Below, piece after piece: positions 37,701 to 50,987 of a stretch of DNA of 64,000 nucleotides (within the stretch, counting starts at the first letter, position 1; each line of letters opens with the position of its first letter). The position numbers were made by a program, and so were the translations under genes. The notes below the pieces were generated by a model. It saw only the letters and a program-made list of their open reading frames with translations, was not told where the DNA came from and searched no databases. The DNA is from Isoperla grammatica (Eukaryota; Arthropoda; Insecta; Plecoptera; Perlodidae). The stretch spans positions 30,995,659 to 31,059,658 of the forward strand of contig OX246746.1 in NCBI GenBank assembly GCA_945910005.1, in the 5' to 3' direction.

Positions 37701-39799
37701 TTGTAATTAGAATATTTGCACAGGCCTAAGATTTACCAAATGGCTAAGGATACTAATTATTTGGAGCGTGATAATTATTCAACCTTGTTGTAATGTAATT
37801 AGTTAGGAATTTCTGGCTATGTATATTCATTGTATTAATGCTCTTCAATCACCCATTGTTTACAAGGGGTTATATATTTCCTAGCTCTAGTAAACCAAAG
37901 ATTTAGAAAATGTGATAGACAAATTCAACAACACAGGTAATGGAATAATTGAAAATACTCATTTTCCTCATAGCATCCAGCATGTGTATTTCTAGAACTA
38001 CCATATGTGAGGTAGACTAAGAAACCCACTTCCGTACTTTTATGTGGGTGAATTTTGCATTTTGCTTTTAAAAGGAATAATATATCCTTAGTAGGTCTGT
38101 ACTTGTGGGTTTCATTGGTGCATATTCTTGGTACCGGCCCCAACGGCATATATAACATAACATGTATACAAGTATATTGCAACATCGTTACATACCATAT
38201 TAAATACCACACTTATCTAAAAAAAAACAATGTATTATTTTCTCAACGTTTATAAAGAGAGAACAACATAATAATCATAAATTATAATAACTGGTAACTT
38301 TATGTGTCATGTGTGTGCCTTCGTTGCAAAGCATCATTCCCAATATTTTATCGTTCACTCTATTTGAGTGACGCTGCTAGTTTGATTATACACCACATGC
38401 TATGTATTGGGTTTCTGTATATATTTTTTTGCACTAGTTTAAACATGCATGCAATTTCTTTATGGTCCGATACTGTACGTTATGCAAAATCAATGACATC
38501 TCCTACAAATATATATTGCATCTATTTAGTTCACCTATATAATTGTATCAAGAAGTGAGTGTTAGCCACCCCGTATGGCAGAAACTGGAATCTGAATGTT
38601 GACTTAATTCCGTCGATCTCAGACTTGTGTTAGATATGTTTTATTGCAATAAGTTGACATGTCATGCTACTAGTGAAGCTCGAAGCAGCAACACAAACAT
38701 GGTTTTATGTATGTATGTATGAATGTTATTAATTGTATTTTTTGACCTTGTCTGTTTCAACAAACTGTATCTGTTACCAATTATAAATAAACTTTGTATG
38801 AACCACTGCCGTGAACAAATTTTCTTCACTCATGACGCTCTCAATTTGTATATTTAACTTAGCTTGAATCCTCTTGGCTGTGTCATTGTAGCATGTAAAC
38901 ATTTTCCCAGGGATAGTCTATTAGTGTTGTATAAAATAATTTGTTTTTACAATATCCAGCTTTCCCAACATCAAATTCATCGTTTTCAACAGGTACATTA
39001 GAAGGAGGGAGTGGTGGTATCTTCTAAATTTGCTTTCTGACAATTAACAAGTCTATGGTTCAGGCCAGGCATTTCATGCAGCTCTCGCACGGTCAGCTGA
39101 ATTGAACGCAAGATTCTCAAATCTATGAACCTACACAGCTGGTAACAGTTGGAAGAAAAGTCAGTTTGGAGGAATCACTAAACATGGGCAGGGCACTAAT
39201 CTTACAGATTATGGTCATCACGATCAGATAATCATTTAAAGTTATGTATTAACATGGTCCATTTGATAATCCTATCAATTCTTAGTGGAGGTTGCCTATA
39301 GCCTATATTTGTGGACCTAATTCATTGGCTTCTGCCAGCGCCAACTGCCATCTGTACATATACATATAACACCGCCTTCACTTCCTAGTTCAGTCGGTGT
39401 CGTTGTGTGTCCTTAAACCCGAACTAACTAACTAGTTCAGTTGATTGTGTCCTGTGATTGGTTCCGTTGTTTCAACTTAAAGCAAATATAGAACTTAAGC
39501 CCCAACAACAATTGTCGGGATCGCAACCATACAAGAAATTGAAAACCTTTCGCCACTACAATCCGGAGTGCGACATTACGATTTACTTGTGAATAGTACC
39601 ATAAGAACCAAGTTTCTTAAGTTTAACGATTTCTGGATTGCAATTGCGACCTCGATACCGGCAATTTTGCCTAAAAGGGAAAGTTGAAACAATAGTTGAA
39701 TTCAAGAGGTTTCATCAGTCTTTTTTTCAAGTGTTTTGCGTAGATAGTCCAACTTCTTAAAATCGATGTTGAATTTTTGTCCTTGAACGGAAAATTGTA
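34721..39799. other. Probable DENND5 3' UTR and intergenic DNA
   Basis: No conserved coding frame is seen. A small AAGA/ATGA simple repeat lies at 35050-35081. If the DENND5 transcript has a long 3' UTR it could end near the AATAAA at 38786. The rest is AT-rich sequence without recognised repeats. Confidence 0.4.
38786..38791 (+). terminator. Candidate poly(A) signal for DENND5
   Basis: AATAAA follows a T/A-rich stretch about 4 kb after the DENND5 stop. Other AATAAA words exist nearer, so this is only one candidate. Confidence 0.2.
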
Positions 39800-39807
39800 C
39801 TATGTAA

Positions 39808-40586
39808 CAGTGGCGACGCTAGGATGTTGCATTAGGGGAGGCGGTTCAGGGGCGAGTATGCCAGTTGAGGGCGCAAACGCTATCGCAATCTGGACGTGTA
39901 AATACACCCCCTCCACCGACATCGTGTACCCTTGGATTTTGGATTGTTTTACTAAACTGGAAGAAAATGTGTTATCATGCTCGTTCTAGTACTCAGCATC
40001 AAACCGCAGGACGACTTGTTGCAAATTGATAACATTGACGATTGATTTTTCAATGGATAATATTGTCAAATCTCGAAGGCGATTTTGCAAACGTAAGACA
40101 CGGAAGGTGCGCTCGCAACCTGCACTTGATGCAGGATAACACGAATGTTTTCACGCAAAGTTAATAGTTAATAGTCACCGAATAATTGAACCAACTGAAG
40201 GAGTGTCATGAAAATGTTCGTTGCATTCTTCGTTATGTCATCAGAACTTGGTCAGTTAGATGACTAGAATTAGGATTTTAATAAAATAATTAGTCCCTAT
40301 GAGGGTACCATATCTTTACAGCACAGATAACTAATTAACTACGTAGTTAATTACGTAGTTAACTAATAACTAATTAACTACGTAGTTAATTAGTTATCTG
40401 TGTTTACAGTATACAGTACCTATACACTGAAAATGTAAATAAATAAAATATGTATCTGACAATCAAACGCGGTTTTGAATGCATAGCGATTGTCTAGTAG
40501 TAAATAGTGGTTGGGGGGGGGGGGGGGGCGAAGGCGATGCTCGGGGGGCGACTGCCCCCCCTCGCCACCCCTTAACGTCACCACTG
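39808..40586 (-). mobile_element. hAT element remnant, 779 bp, CAGTGGCG-type ends
   Basis: The ends CAGTGGCGACGCTAGG and CCCCTTAACGTCACCACTG are imperfect inverted repeats; flanks CTATGTAA (39800-39807) and TTATGTAA (40587-40594) form a 7/8 duplication. Near 40090-40135 the minus strand reads ASSAGCERTFRVLRL, a hAT dimerisation-domain remnant, with stops beyond. A palindrome with 32-bp arms lies at 40322-40402. Confidence 0.8.
40322..40402. repeat. Inverted repeat with 32-bp arms and 17-bp spacer
   Basis: Arms 40322-40353 and 40371-40402 are exact complements, and each contains the smaller palindrome TTAACTACGTAGTTAA. It lies inside the hAT remnant. Confidence 0.85.
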
Positions 40587-41675
40587 TTATGTAAAACGGC
40601 TTTTAGGGAAGATTCGAATGTCCCGCCGTTTCGATTCCAAGCTCTTTGGATGTCAAATGACAAATTCGTTCCGAATTTCTCCAGTAGGGTACAGGTCATT
40701 CGGAAGCCATATTGATTTTTTGAAATATGGAAGAGAAGGTGTGGTTATTTACCTAGGATTTTAGATGATTTCCAGTTTTTATTTTTATACCAACTGTAGG
40801 CACTTAGAAATTAAGTAGTGATGTAAGATAATATAGTGGTTTTGATGAATAATAGAAATGGATTTGAATGGTATGTGTATTTAGTGAGTAATTTGAACAT
40901 ATGTGAAGTATTTGCACTGAAGTTTTTTATGTTGGCAGTAGAATTTTAGGTTATTGTCATTTTTTTGTGTCAACGATTCTGACAAGATACTGTAATGATT
41001 TTAATGTAAAGTATGTTTTTTGTTTTTGTTTTAAAATTTGTATTCATATATTTACATTATACTGTAGTACTCCTACACCTGGTTGTTCATTAAGCAGTTT
41101 ATTAAAGAAATAGGTCATCCAGACTTAGGCCTAGGGCTTAGTCTTAAACACTATTGTAAAGTGTAGGCCTAGGCCCGAGGCTAGGCTATGCCAAGGCACT
41201 TTTAAATACTTTACTAGGCCTACAGCAATGAAACACACATGCACATGACAAATGCACTGTTAATGGGACACATTTTTCTCCGTCCTACCTAGGCTAGGCT
41301 AGGCCTAGGCTATATTATGTGCAATGTTATTTTGTTGCTGTTGCTGACTGTACCCCAACCACTTAATTTGTTTTCATTATTGTAGAAGTTATTGCAGGAT
41401 GCCTAGGCCTACTAAGTGTCCATAGGCCTAGTTCATATTCAAATACCTAGGCCTAGTCCTGGGTTACAACATGGTGACTCAAATAACCAAGCCTGGGTAT
41501 TTATTTCTTATAACATAGTCTCATCTAGGCTAGGCCTAGGCCTAGCTAGAAAATATACCCAGCATCTAACGTATTCTTTGTTGTGTTATTGTTTTATAGA
41601 TTTCTTGTAAGGGTCGGCCTAGTGGCCCCTTGGGAGGCGTGTTGTAGGCCTACGCCCAGGCGGTAGTGGTGTAGG

Positions 41676-44600
41676 ATGACCAGTTGGGCCGAAAGAATGC
41701 ACCGCAGAGCTGCCACTTTGAGCAATGTGGTAACATCGTGTGGACATCCGAATACTGTTCCATACCCTAGGAGGTTAGAAAAAGTCAAGTTTGGAGTAGC
41801 ATTGGATGAAGTATGCAAGAATGACATTCCAGGCCCACTACTGGTAAGTGTTAATATCAAATCCAGACTTAGTTTTTAAGTTTTTTAAAGCTAACAATAG
41901 GCCTATATGGTTGCCTAACCAAAACTATGCATAAGTGCAGTGTATTGGGTGAGAGTGTAATGAGTGTGCAGTGAGGGTTGCTGAGGAGACAGTTGCTAGG
42001 AGTGTTGATAATCGTTTTGTTGTTTGACAGTATGAATATGTATTGAGATAACCTTGGGGATGATGGATTTTCCCACCCTACCATATGCCCTACTAGTTTT
42101 TTACATGAATGAAATAAATGAAAAAGCAACTAGGAAGAATACCAAAATAATGATTAGGCCCTACGTATGCAACCATTGCTATTTATTCGGGATGGTCCTA
42201 GCAACGAAGCACTCAATAAATTCAAAGTTGTTCTGAATCGGCCTTGTTGATTCTGACATTTGTCCGCAGGTGTTCGCACTATCCAATCACTGATTTATAT
42301 GTTTCGTATTTGGAATATCGATCTTTGATTGGTTATCGCTCACTCGTCGATGGTGTTCGGAGCGTCGCTTTAAATTAAAGTCCCCCACTGAAAATCAGTT
42401 TCGTTACTAAGTGGGTAGACTCTAAATGTGAATTTATTTATTTTTATTTAAAATATTAACTGTAAAGCCTATATTGACATTAAAATGTGGTTGAATGTAG
42501 TCTGCAGGTTTTTGATTTGCTTTTATTATCATCCTGATACTTTTACATTATAGCCTATATGTGTAGAATTTGTCTACTTATCTAATCTAGGCCTAATATA
42601 ATAATGAATGCTGTTCACAGGTGCTGATACTGAAACTAAACAAAGAAGCTCCCTACAAGAAGGATGTATTTCGAGCACCGGGCCATCAAGGCAACATGAA
42701 GAAATTGATTCACTTTCTTCAAGCTGGTCGATTGGTCAACATGGATAACTTTTCTGTGTATACTATTGCCTCAGTATTGAAAAAATTTCTTCGAAAGCTT
42801 CCCGGTGGCATTTTTGGACGTGATGGAGAACAACGACTCTTCACCATAATCGATATCAACAGCATGGAGGAACAAAGGGATGCAATACATAGGTGAGATG
42901 ATATGCAGCAAAGCATGCGACACTATTGCTGGACACTGGGTATTAGATGAGGAGCTAATCACTAGGAAGCTTCATTAGTGTCAGCAAAACTCAGATGATG
43001 GAAAATAGAGTTAGGATTCTTCATCACCATTCAGCCGTAATTGTGTATTTTCGACCGGTATTTTGTTGAAATAGCTCAAAACAGTGAATTCCAATAATCT
43101 CACACCAAGTCTACATCAAATCCTTCAATCAGTGCTAGCCAGGATGGTCAACCAACCAACGTTACCTTGAAAATACAAAATGTCACAACGGGAAGTAGTC
43201 AGTCCACGTTGGGATTACGTGTAGCATTTTTCAATGTTGTGTTTATTTTTTATTTCAGGCTTGTTACATCACTTCCAGTGCACACGCAACGACTTCTTGT
43301 TTTGTTGTTCGGAACTTTTCGTGTGATTGCAACCAATTCGGAACGTTCCCAAACCGGAATGACATCAGAAGCTCTGGGCGTCAGCGTTGCTCCGAGCTTC
43401 TTCCAATCGTGTGTCAGCGATGGCAAAACTGCTAAGATGGAAGATGTGTTAAGATTTAAGGTAAGTTATTCAACCAAGAGTTTAACATGGACAATTCTAG
43501 GGTCTCTCTCAGCACCTAGAGCATGTTTATGCGTACCCACCTGTATATATTCTGCTTTTCAGAGTTGTCTTCAAATTAATTTATTTTAAGAACCATAATT
43601 TAGATTACGTATGCTACCATTGCTATTTATTCGGGATGCAGTACGATCAGAATCGCTGATGCTAATTTGAAAAAGAAGACAGACAACTGTATTCTAATAA
43701 TTTATCAATATCAAATCACCGTGGTTACAGTTGGAAAAACATGAAATGTGGAAAAATAAATTAGCCTAAAGCTGTTGCTCTGTAAATGTAATGTGTATGA
43801 CCAAACATTGTACCACATATGGGGTAAGCCTTGACCTAGGTACCACAAATTTACAAAATCATTATTTTTTGGCAAGATTTTCTCTTATTCTGACATTTTG
43901 GTCTCTCCTCTTTTACCCATCATTCACAATTCAGTATTATTCATAGCATCAATTCTTCTGACTTGTTTTTCTGGTCTCGCACAATACCGCTGATTATCGT
44001 GGAATTAAATTATCATTAATTCATCAACATGTGCCCCCCCCCCCCCAGTCACACACACACATGCTTAAAGAATATTTTGAAGTGAAAGTCTACCTGTCCT
44101 GAAGTACAACAATAATAACTCAGGTAATTGTGAAGGTAGTAAAATGTTATTATTAGTAGTAGAACCTTATTAAGTTTTTAACAATAACACCGGTCTCTGC
44201 AGCCAAGTTGCCAATCAACACATTACCTTGTTTTAGCTTTTCCATTGCCCAGCGTTCTAGTAGGCCTACCGGGTACTTAAATAATGACAACACATTTTGT
44301 AGTGACCCTAACACATTCTTTCATTGTTCCATTGCTAAATTGCTTCTTGATTGCTCAAACAAAAGTGATATTATTATGTTTCTATTAACCTCAATTATCT
44401 TGTTCACTGATAATTCACAATTGAATACATCGTATCTTCAACTAATAGTCAAGCCAAGTGAATTGCGATTTAATATTCTGAAATACAACTGTCGGTCATT
44501 CATTGCTACGGTTTCATAGATGGCCTTGGAAAATAAGCTAGTAAGGATGACATCGGATACCTGGCTCCAAATTACCCGGAGTCATTTTTTGGGTCCGGGT

Positions 44601-45276
44601 AATTTTTTAGTCCGTTTCTGAGAGCTGGAGCCAGTTCCGAATTTTATTACCCGATGTCATCCCTAGACTTCCTACATAGTATGTTTTACTCTTTTCTTAT
44701 CATAATATGTAGTGATCGAAAATTTCATGAAATATATTTTTTTGAAAGTTTCGTGAAATATTTCATGAAATATTTCACGAAATATTGAAATATTGTGAAA
44801 TATTCATATTTTGAGCACGATTGATACTTCACGATGCTAAAAAAACATCGAGTCATATTCGTAATCCAATGTTTTTTTTTTACAAACAATAACATGTAAA
44901 CATGTTGAGAATGAGGGAAGATAATACGGATTATGAATGATAGTGCAGTATGGTACAGTACAGTGCCCTCTGTCAGTTCAGTATATAAATAAAGCAGGCA
45001 AATTATTCATTTCACAACACAAGAATGATATATTTCAAGTTTTAATGTAACTGGACATGAAGTTCTTTGCCGTGGAGGCAACTCAATTTCCGATTCATAA
45101 AGAACTCGAGTTGAGGCTTTCGAACAATACTGCTTCGGCAATGTTCGAAAGCCTCAACTCGAGTTTTCAACACACACAACACACACTCAATACACACATG
45201 TTAATGAGATAGGAGACATAGACATGAATCCGGGCCCTAGAAGACTGAAAGTGCAACTGGTACATACAATACATGT

Positions 45277-45311
<35 letters not shown>

Positions 45312-48300
45312 CAATAGAATTATGCTGGTTGGTTGGGTAGTTGGTTGTTTGGAGCTTGCTGACAAGTTGTGAAAAACTGCAAGGATTGCAATCAACTTCT
45401 TCTTTTGTGGCCTACAGCATGATGAAATATTGTTACAGCCAGCACATAATTACGAAGCATAACAAAATATGGTTTCAAGTACAAAAATTTAAACATAACA
45501 CATCATAAATGTTATAAAATATCTATTAATTTGAATATTTCAACTTTTTGTGAAATATTTCAATGGCATGTGAAATATTTCGCGTTGAAACTTTCAAATT
45601 GAAATATTTCACACTTCGATCACTAATATTATGTATGTGCCATCCCTTGTACGAAAACAATGTGTGGGTGTAATATTTTACTCCATCATGATGTGACATT
45701 CCTTAGTATATCCAATATTCATGCATTTCATCAACTTTCAATGTACAAAATGTTTAAGACTTAAGTGCATACAACATCAACTTCCAGCCCTGGTCTACCT
45801 TAAAGACAATGCCTGAATTCAAGGGGTCTAGCCTATAAACAAGGTTGGAACTTGATTTGGTCCATTTGATTTAGTCCAACTTGATTTAGACCTACTTTTG
45901 TACAGTCCTGGGACATGAGATAGTTAAGCAAATTTGTCAAACTTGTTACATCATGTTTAATTTTTCTCTCAATTATTTTTGATCTAATAGTAATGTTATC
46001 TTCTTAGAGAGAAAATGGGTTGTGTGGCCTAGATGTACTTACTTTGACAGGTTCATGCAAGCTCAAGTTTAAGGAAAACAGTTACGTAGATCTTAATAGC
46101 TTTCTTAAATTGGGATCTCAAAAATGGTTTCAGAGTTGAATTGTACATTGTATATATGTTTGCTTTTAGCATGAAAGTGCACTAACAATAACATGCATTT
46201 GTTTCTTATTTGTGTACTTTTTTTTTCACTTACTCCAAAATGCAGGCCGAAGTTACAGTAAGTAATTAATATTTTCTATGTGTATACATAATGTGCTTGC
46301 AGACGCTAATGTAGCTATACTCACGTAGATAAGCAGTATTACCCTATTTTGATCCAGTCATCCTAGCATTGAAGAGTGTCATACTCCTAGCCAGTAGAGA
46401 GGAACATGCTTGCTACCTTCCCATCTAGGGTGAACATCTGTCCCGGAAAACCGGGATTGTCCCGGTTTTCTGACCCTTGTCCCGGTGTCCCGAAAAAAAC
46501 TTTCGGGACGCCCAAATGTCCCGGATTTGTCTAGAAGGGTAATATTCATTAAATTTAATGCTTTTAATAAGAAAAATATTACTTACAGTAATGACGAAAC
46601 TCAGTTATTTGAGCACTAGCACAGTTCTCTTTGGTAACTTACCACGTGCAGAGCGGGCTACGATTATCGCAAAGTGAGACGCGACGCGAGGAAGTTGGGA
46701 CCAACCCCCCCCCCCGCGGTACATCAGCACCACGTGCAGAGCGGGCTACGATTATTGCAACGTGAGACGCGGCGCGAGGAAGTTGGGACCACCCCCCCCC
46801 GCGGTACGTCAGCTTCGCGACTTAATTTTATGTGTCCGGGATTTTTTTTTTTGAAATATGGTCACCCTATTCCCATTCCATGTTCATGGTGACTACTTAG
46901 TCTGAATTTCTCCTGTCCCTAGTTTCAAAGACCTATATCGAGCAATTAAATACCCTAATTTTACAACGCTTATATTAGCTTCATAATATGATTGTCTGTC
47001 TGTCTGGACGGAATCTTATAATCGATATTTCACTTACTTCTAAATGTCCGATCGAGCTGAAAGTTTTCACACAGACGTATTCGTAATGACAATACACGAA
47101 TCAATTGTCATATTTACTAAATAATCAATTAATTAATCATAATTAATTAATTGTTGTTTTATATGGGAATTGATATTTCACCCACTTCCGAACGTTGAAT
47201 TAAGCTGAAAGTTTTCACACAGACGTATAGGCCTACGGTACCTAATGAAAATACATGAATCAATTGTCATATTTACTAAATAATCAATTAAGCCATCATA
47301 ATTAATTAATCAAAGTTTTATGTGGGAATCGATATTTCACCCACTTCCCAACGTCCGATCGAGCTAAAAATTTTCACACAGTCGTATTTTCTAAATGGCT
47401 ATTATGAATCAATTATCAGATTCACTAATTAATTAATTAATCCACCATAACTAATTAATTAAACAATTAGCTTCATATGGGAAATTAGTCACAGCTAGTG
47501 AGGATGGGCCAACCACATGCAGGCATCGGAATTACCGCTGGTTGTTCGGGACTCAAATATCCGTGACGAAAGCATCGGATATGTTTCTATGCAGCAAGAA
47601 TGTCATTGTTGGCCGATATCGCTGGATCGTGCATGAACGGAACTGTCCGAAATTCAAGTTTGCAATGCGAGCACGCTAGTTTGCGAGTGAAGTTAACAAG
47701 TACAAGTACACAAGTATGCAGTCTTCTAAATTCGGACACGTCCAGTGAGCATATATTCGATTGCAAGATTCTTTAAGACTAAAAAGTATAAAATAATATT
47801 ACATGAAAAAAAAATATTTTTTTTTAAAACAACGCTTATATTTAAATGCACTAAAAAGTAAAAAATAAATTTTCGGCCAGCAAATTTTTGCCTCACTCGG
47901 AAAATAAAAGCGTTGGGCGCTTTCGGTATTGACATAGATTGCAGTATTCTGCTGTTTATGCAGGGAAAGCGCCCAACGCTTTTATTTTCCGTGTGAGGCA
48001 AAAATTTGTTGGGCGAAAATTTATTTTTTACTTTTTAGTGCATATAAATAATAAGCGTTGTTTTAAAAAAAAAAATATTTTTTTTTTTATCTAATATTAT
48101 TTAACAAAACTATTCATCATGAATTGTGATGACATTAAGTTTTTTTGTGTGTGTAACATTTAAGAGAATGTTGACTGGCTACCTTCCCCTACTACATGTT
48201 TCCCAAGATTTTAATCAAAAGTCAAGCACTGAAACGATATTAGGTTTGAATATAGTATGTTGCACTCATCGGGCTGGGCACAAATTGGCGTTTGATACAA

Positions 48301-50987
48301 TTACATATTCGTGGTTGGAAGGCAAGAAGTGAAACACAGTGTTTGTAGGCATGCTTAGAATCACTCAATACTTCCTATAAAAACATAATTCTACTTCAAA
48401 ATATGATATTAAGTTGTGTAGTTGATTCATACACTCATTAGGTAATCAATGAAAAACAGAATTAGTTTGAGGTACCCTTTTTATCTGAAAACAAAATGAC
48501 TCTAATTGTAGTAGTATTTCCTACAAATACATATTGCTTTCATTGAATTTGATAATTTTTTTGCTTCATTTTGTGAGTACGTGCTTGTCTATAAATCAAA
48601 TGAATCCCACTGAAAGAATGTTTTGGTGTGGTCTTAACGCACAATAGATTTCTAAATACATTCGGCAAATGTCAGTGTCATTAAATTTAAAGATTCTAAA
48701 TATTTTACAACGAATTGGCTTTGAATAGTATTTATAAAGCTGTTAGCATGAACTGTAAATTTAACCAAACATTCCATAGAAGGCATATGTAAATACTTAC
48801 GGGATGCTTCAGTGAACATGGGAGTGTTACGCTGGCATAACATGACATGGCATGGCATGAATCTCAGTTCTTGGCTCAACTCTTGGGACTTACATTTTTT
48901 TTTTGGTACCTACTATAATAATTTAGTATTTGAGCTTAATTTGGTTACTAGTATTAAAGAAATCATAAAGTTTAAAGCATAAAGTTTGTTGTTTAAGACA
49001 ACCTAGAGTAAGGAAATGCTATGTGTGTTGTTATTGCAAGCTTTGGTACAAAACCACACATAATATGTCACTTGAGCTTTTCAATTGATGAGGTTATCTA
49101 GTATTGACATCGTACACATAATTATGCTTATGTTCTGCTACTTTGGTCCCAAAATAATCAAGATAAGAGTAAGCATACATAGAGCAGTGTGATTTTCTTT
49201 TTCACTCACACCTAAAATGTGACTATTTGACCACAGGCAGCAACCGTGTCTGAGAAATAAAATATCCACTAATTTATTCCATTTGAAAATCAAATTGTTG
49301 TCTGTGGGATGTTTGTTTAGTGCTACATCTTAGAGTTGCATATGATGTTAACACTTCCCGCTTAGGATTGCCTACTCAAGTAATGGCCAAGCAATTGAAG
49401 CAAGACACTTACATGTGTCCTTATCTGCTATTGCATTTTTAGTACATGTCTGCATGATGTCCAATTTGCACTTTTGTTAATACTGTATTGCCCACTTTGT
49501 GAAATATTTAATGGGGATGGGTAGTCTCACTATTACAACCTCACAGAATTACCGTGATTTAGTAATATCAATATCTCGAGTATGCTGCACAATATCGAAG
49601 AAGTGTTTACTAACCAACAATTAGTTTTGAAAGTTTTAAATACTGGATTAATAAAAGCTTCCAAATATTTTAATCCTTATTTTTTTAAGCTAATTAAAGA
49701 TTAATTGGTTTCCAAAATGGGAACCGTAATGGTTGTTTGATTGAATAATTAATTCATATTTGATATTTTGTTAATTCAGTTCCAGTTCTTATAAAACTAG
49801 ATACAGTACTGGTTACTAACTGATTTTTTTTAATATCATTACTAAAAACCATTGATTTTGCGTGGTTTTATAGTTGAGACTCACCTTTCCCCTAAATAAT
49901 TCAGGGCTTGCAGTCCTACATCCCACTTTGGAGCAAGCAGGTGAAGGTAGGTTTTTGGAATGATAACTCACAGGTCAGGAGAAGAGTGTGCATGCATCAG
50001 TAGATCACTTAGTGTGGTCTGGTCACCCAATGCTTAGTGATGCACCTGCAGCTATCTAACATGTCAATTGTGCTTTGCTTTATACACTACCTGTTGGATA
50101 TTTACAATTTCTGCATGCTAGATGTTATGTCTAAATGAATAGGAAGGAATAGAACACCAAGTAAGTTGTGAATTTGGCCGTTAATGAGATTCTTCTGTTG
50201 AAACGCTCATTTATATCGTCTTTTTGTTTTGTTTTTGAACTAAAAAAGGCTAAATTTGGATATGTTAACTTTTTAGAGGATTAGAAAATTAGAAGAGTAT
50301 CAAATAGGCAGTGAGGGATTAGAGGACGGTGTGATGATTGTTAAGAGACTTGATTGTTGTAGAGTGGTGTTGATTAAAATGCTTGATTGTAAGGAATTTT
50401 ATTAGATTATTGCTAATGTGTTTTTGATATTATCATTGTTTTAATTGAGCTGTGAACTTTATTATTGTTGTATTAATTAAAATAACACCACGCCTTGACG
50501 GCACATTTCAAACGAGGCCGGTGTGCTCCATGCAGTGGACAATAATGAGCAGATATTAGGAAATCCTCTGGCAAATTCTGTTAAAGTAGACCGCGTGGAG
50601 TGACTGTCTCTTCTGAGAATTTTACAGCTCACATTGCTTGTTAACGTGACGGAACTTAATTGATGATTTTGTTAATGCTGCCATAACTCAATTATTAATA
50701 TCTTGACCATCCAGTAAAACACAACGTGCACACTTCTCATAGTGGTACTTGAGAGTACATTCTCACTTGAATGTGCATAATGTGTTTGTTCGCATCAATA
50801 AGGTTGTTTATTTATTTATTTTAGGTAGCCACGCGTATTATGAAGTTCCTCATCGATAACTTTGGTGTGAGTAACCTGTTCGGGCGGGAAAATTATGAAT
50901 TCTACGCTCGAATTACTGGGCGGATACTGAAGGTGGAAGAAGATTGGATCTTCAGCTTCCGGTACCCTCCCGACACACTAGTTTCAC
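41676..50987 (+). CDS. RhoGAP gene exons 1-4: catalytic domain
   Basis: Exon 1 (41676-41843) encodes a basic lead (WAERMHRRAATLSNVV) and the domain start. Exon 2 (42621-42892) holds the arginine-finger loop DVFRAPGHQGNMKK and the IASVLKKFLRKLPGG helix. Exon 3 (43259-43460) has RLLVLLFGTFRVIA and MTSEALGVSVAPSFF. Exon 4 (50825-50987) has RIMKFLIDNFGVSNLFGREN and a short extension ARITGRILKVEEDWIFSF not part of standard RhoGAP. In the MTSEALGVSVAPS segment, the Asn usually found in this helix (as in NLA...P) is replaced by Ala. Confidence 0.92.

Noticed and set aside
49237..49260. Possible 9-nt exon after CCACAG
   Set aside because: The following GTGTCT is a poor donor and the size is too small to support by eye.
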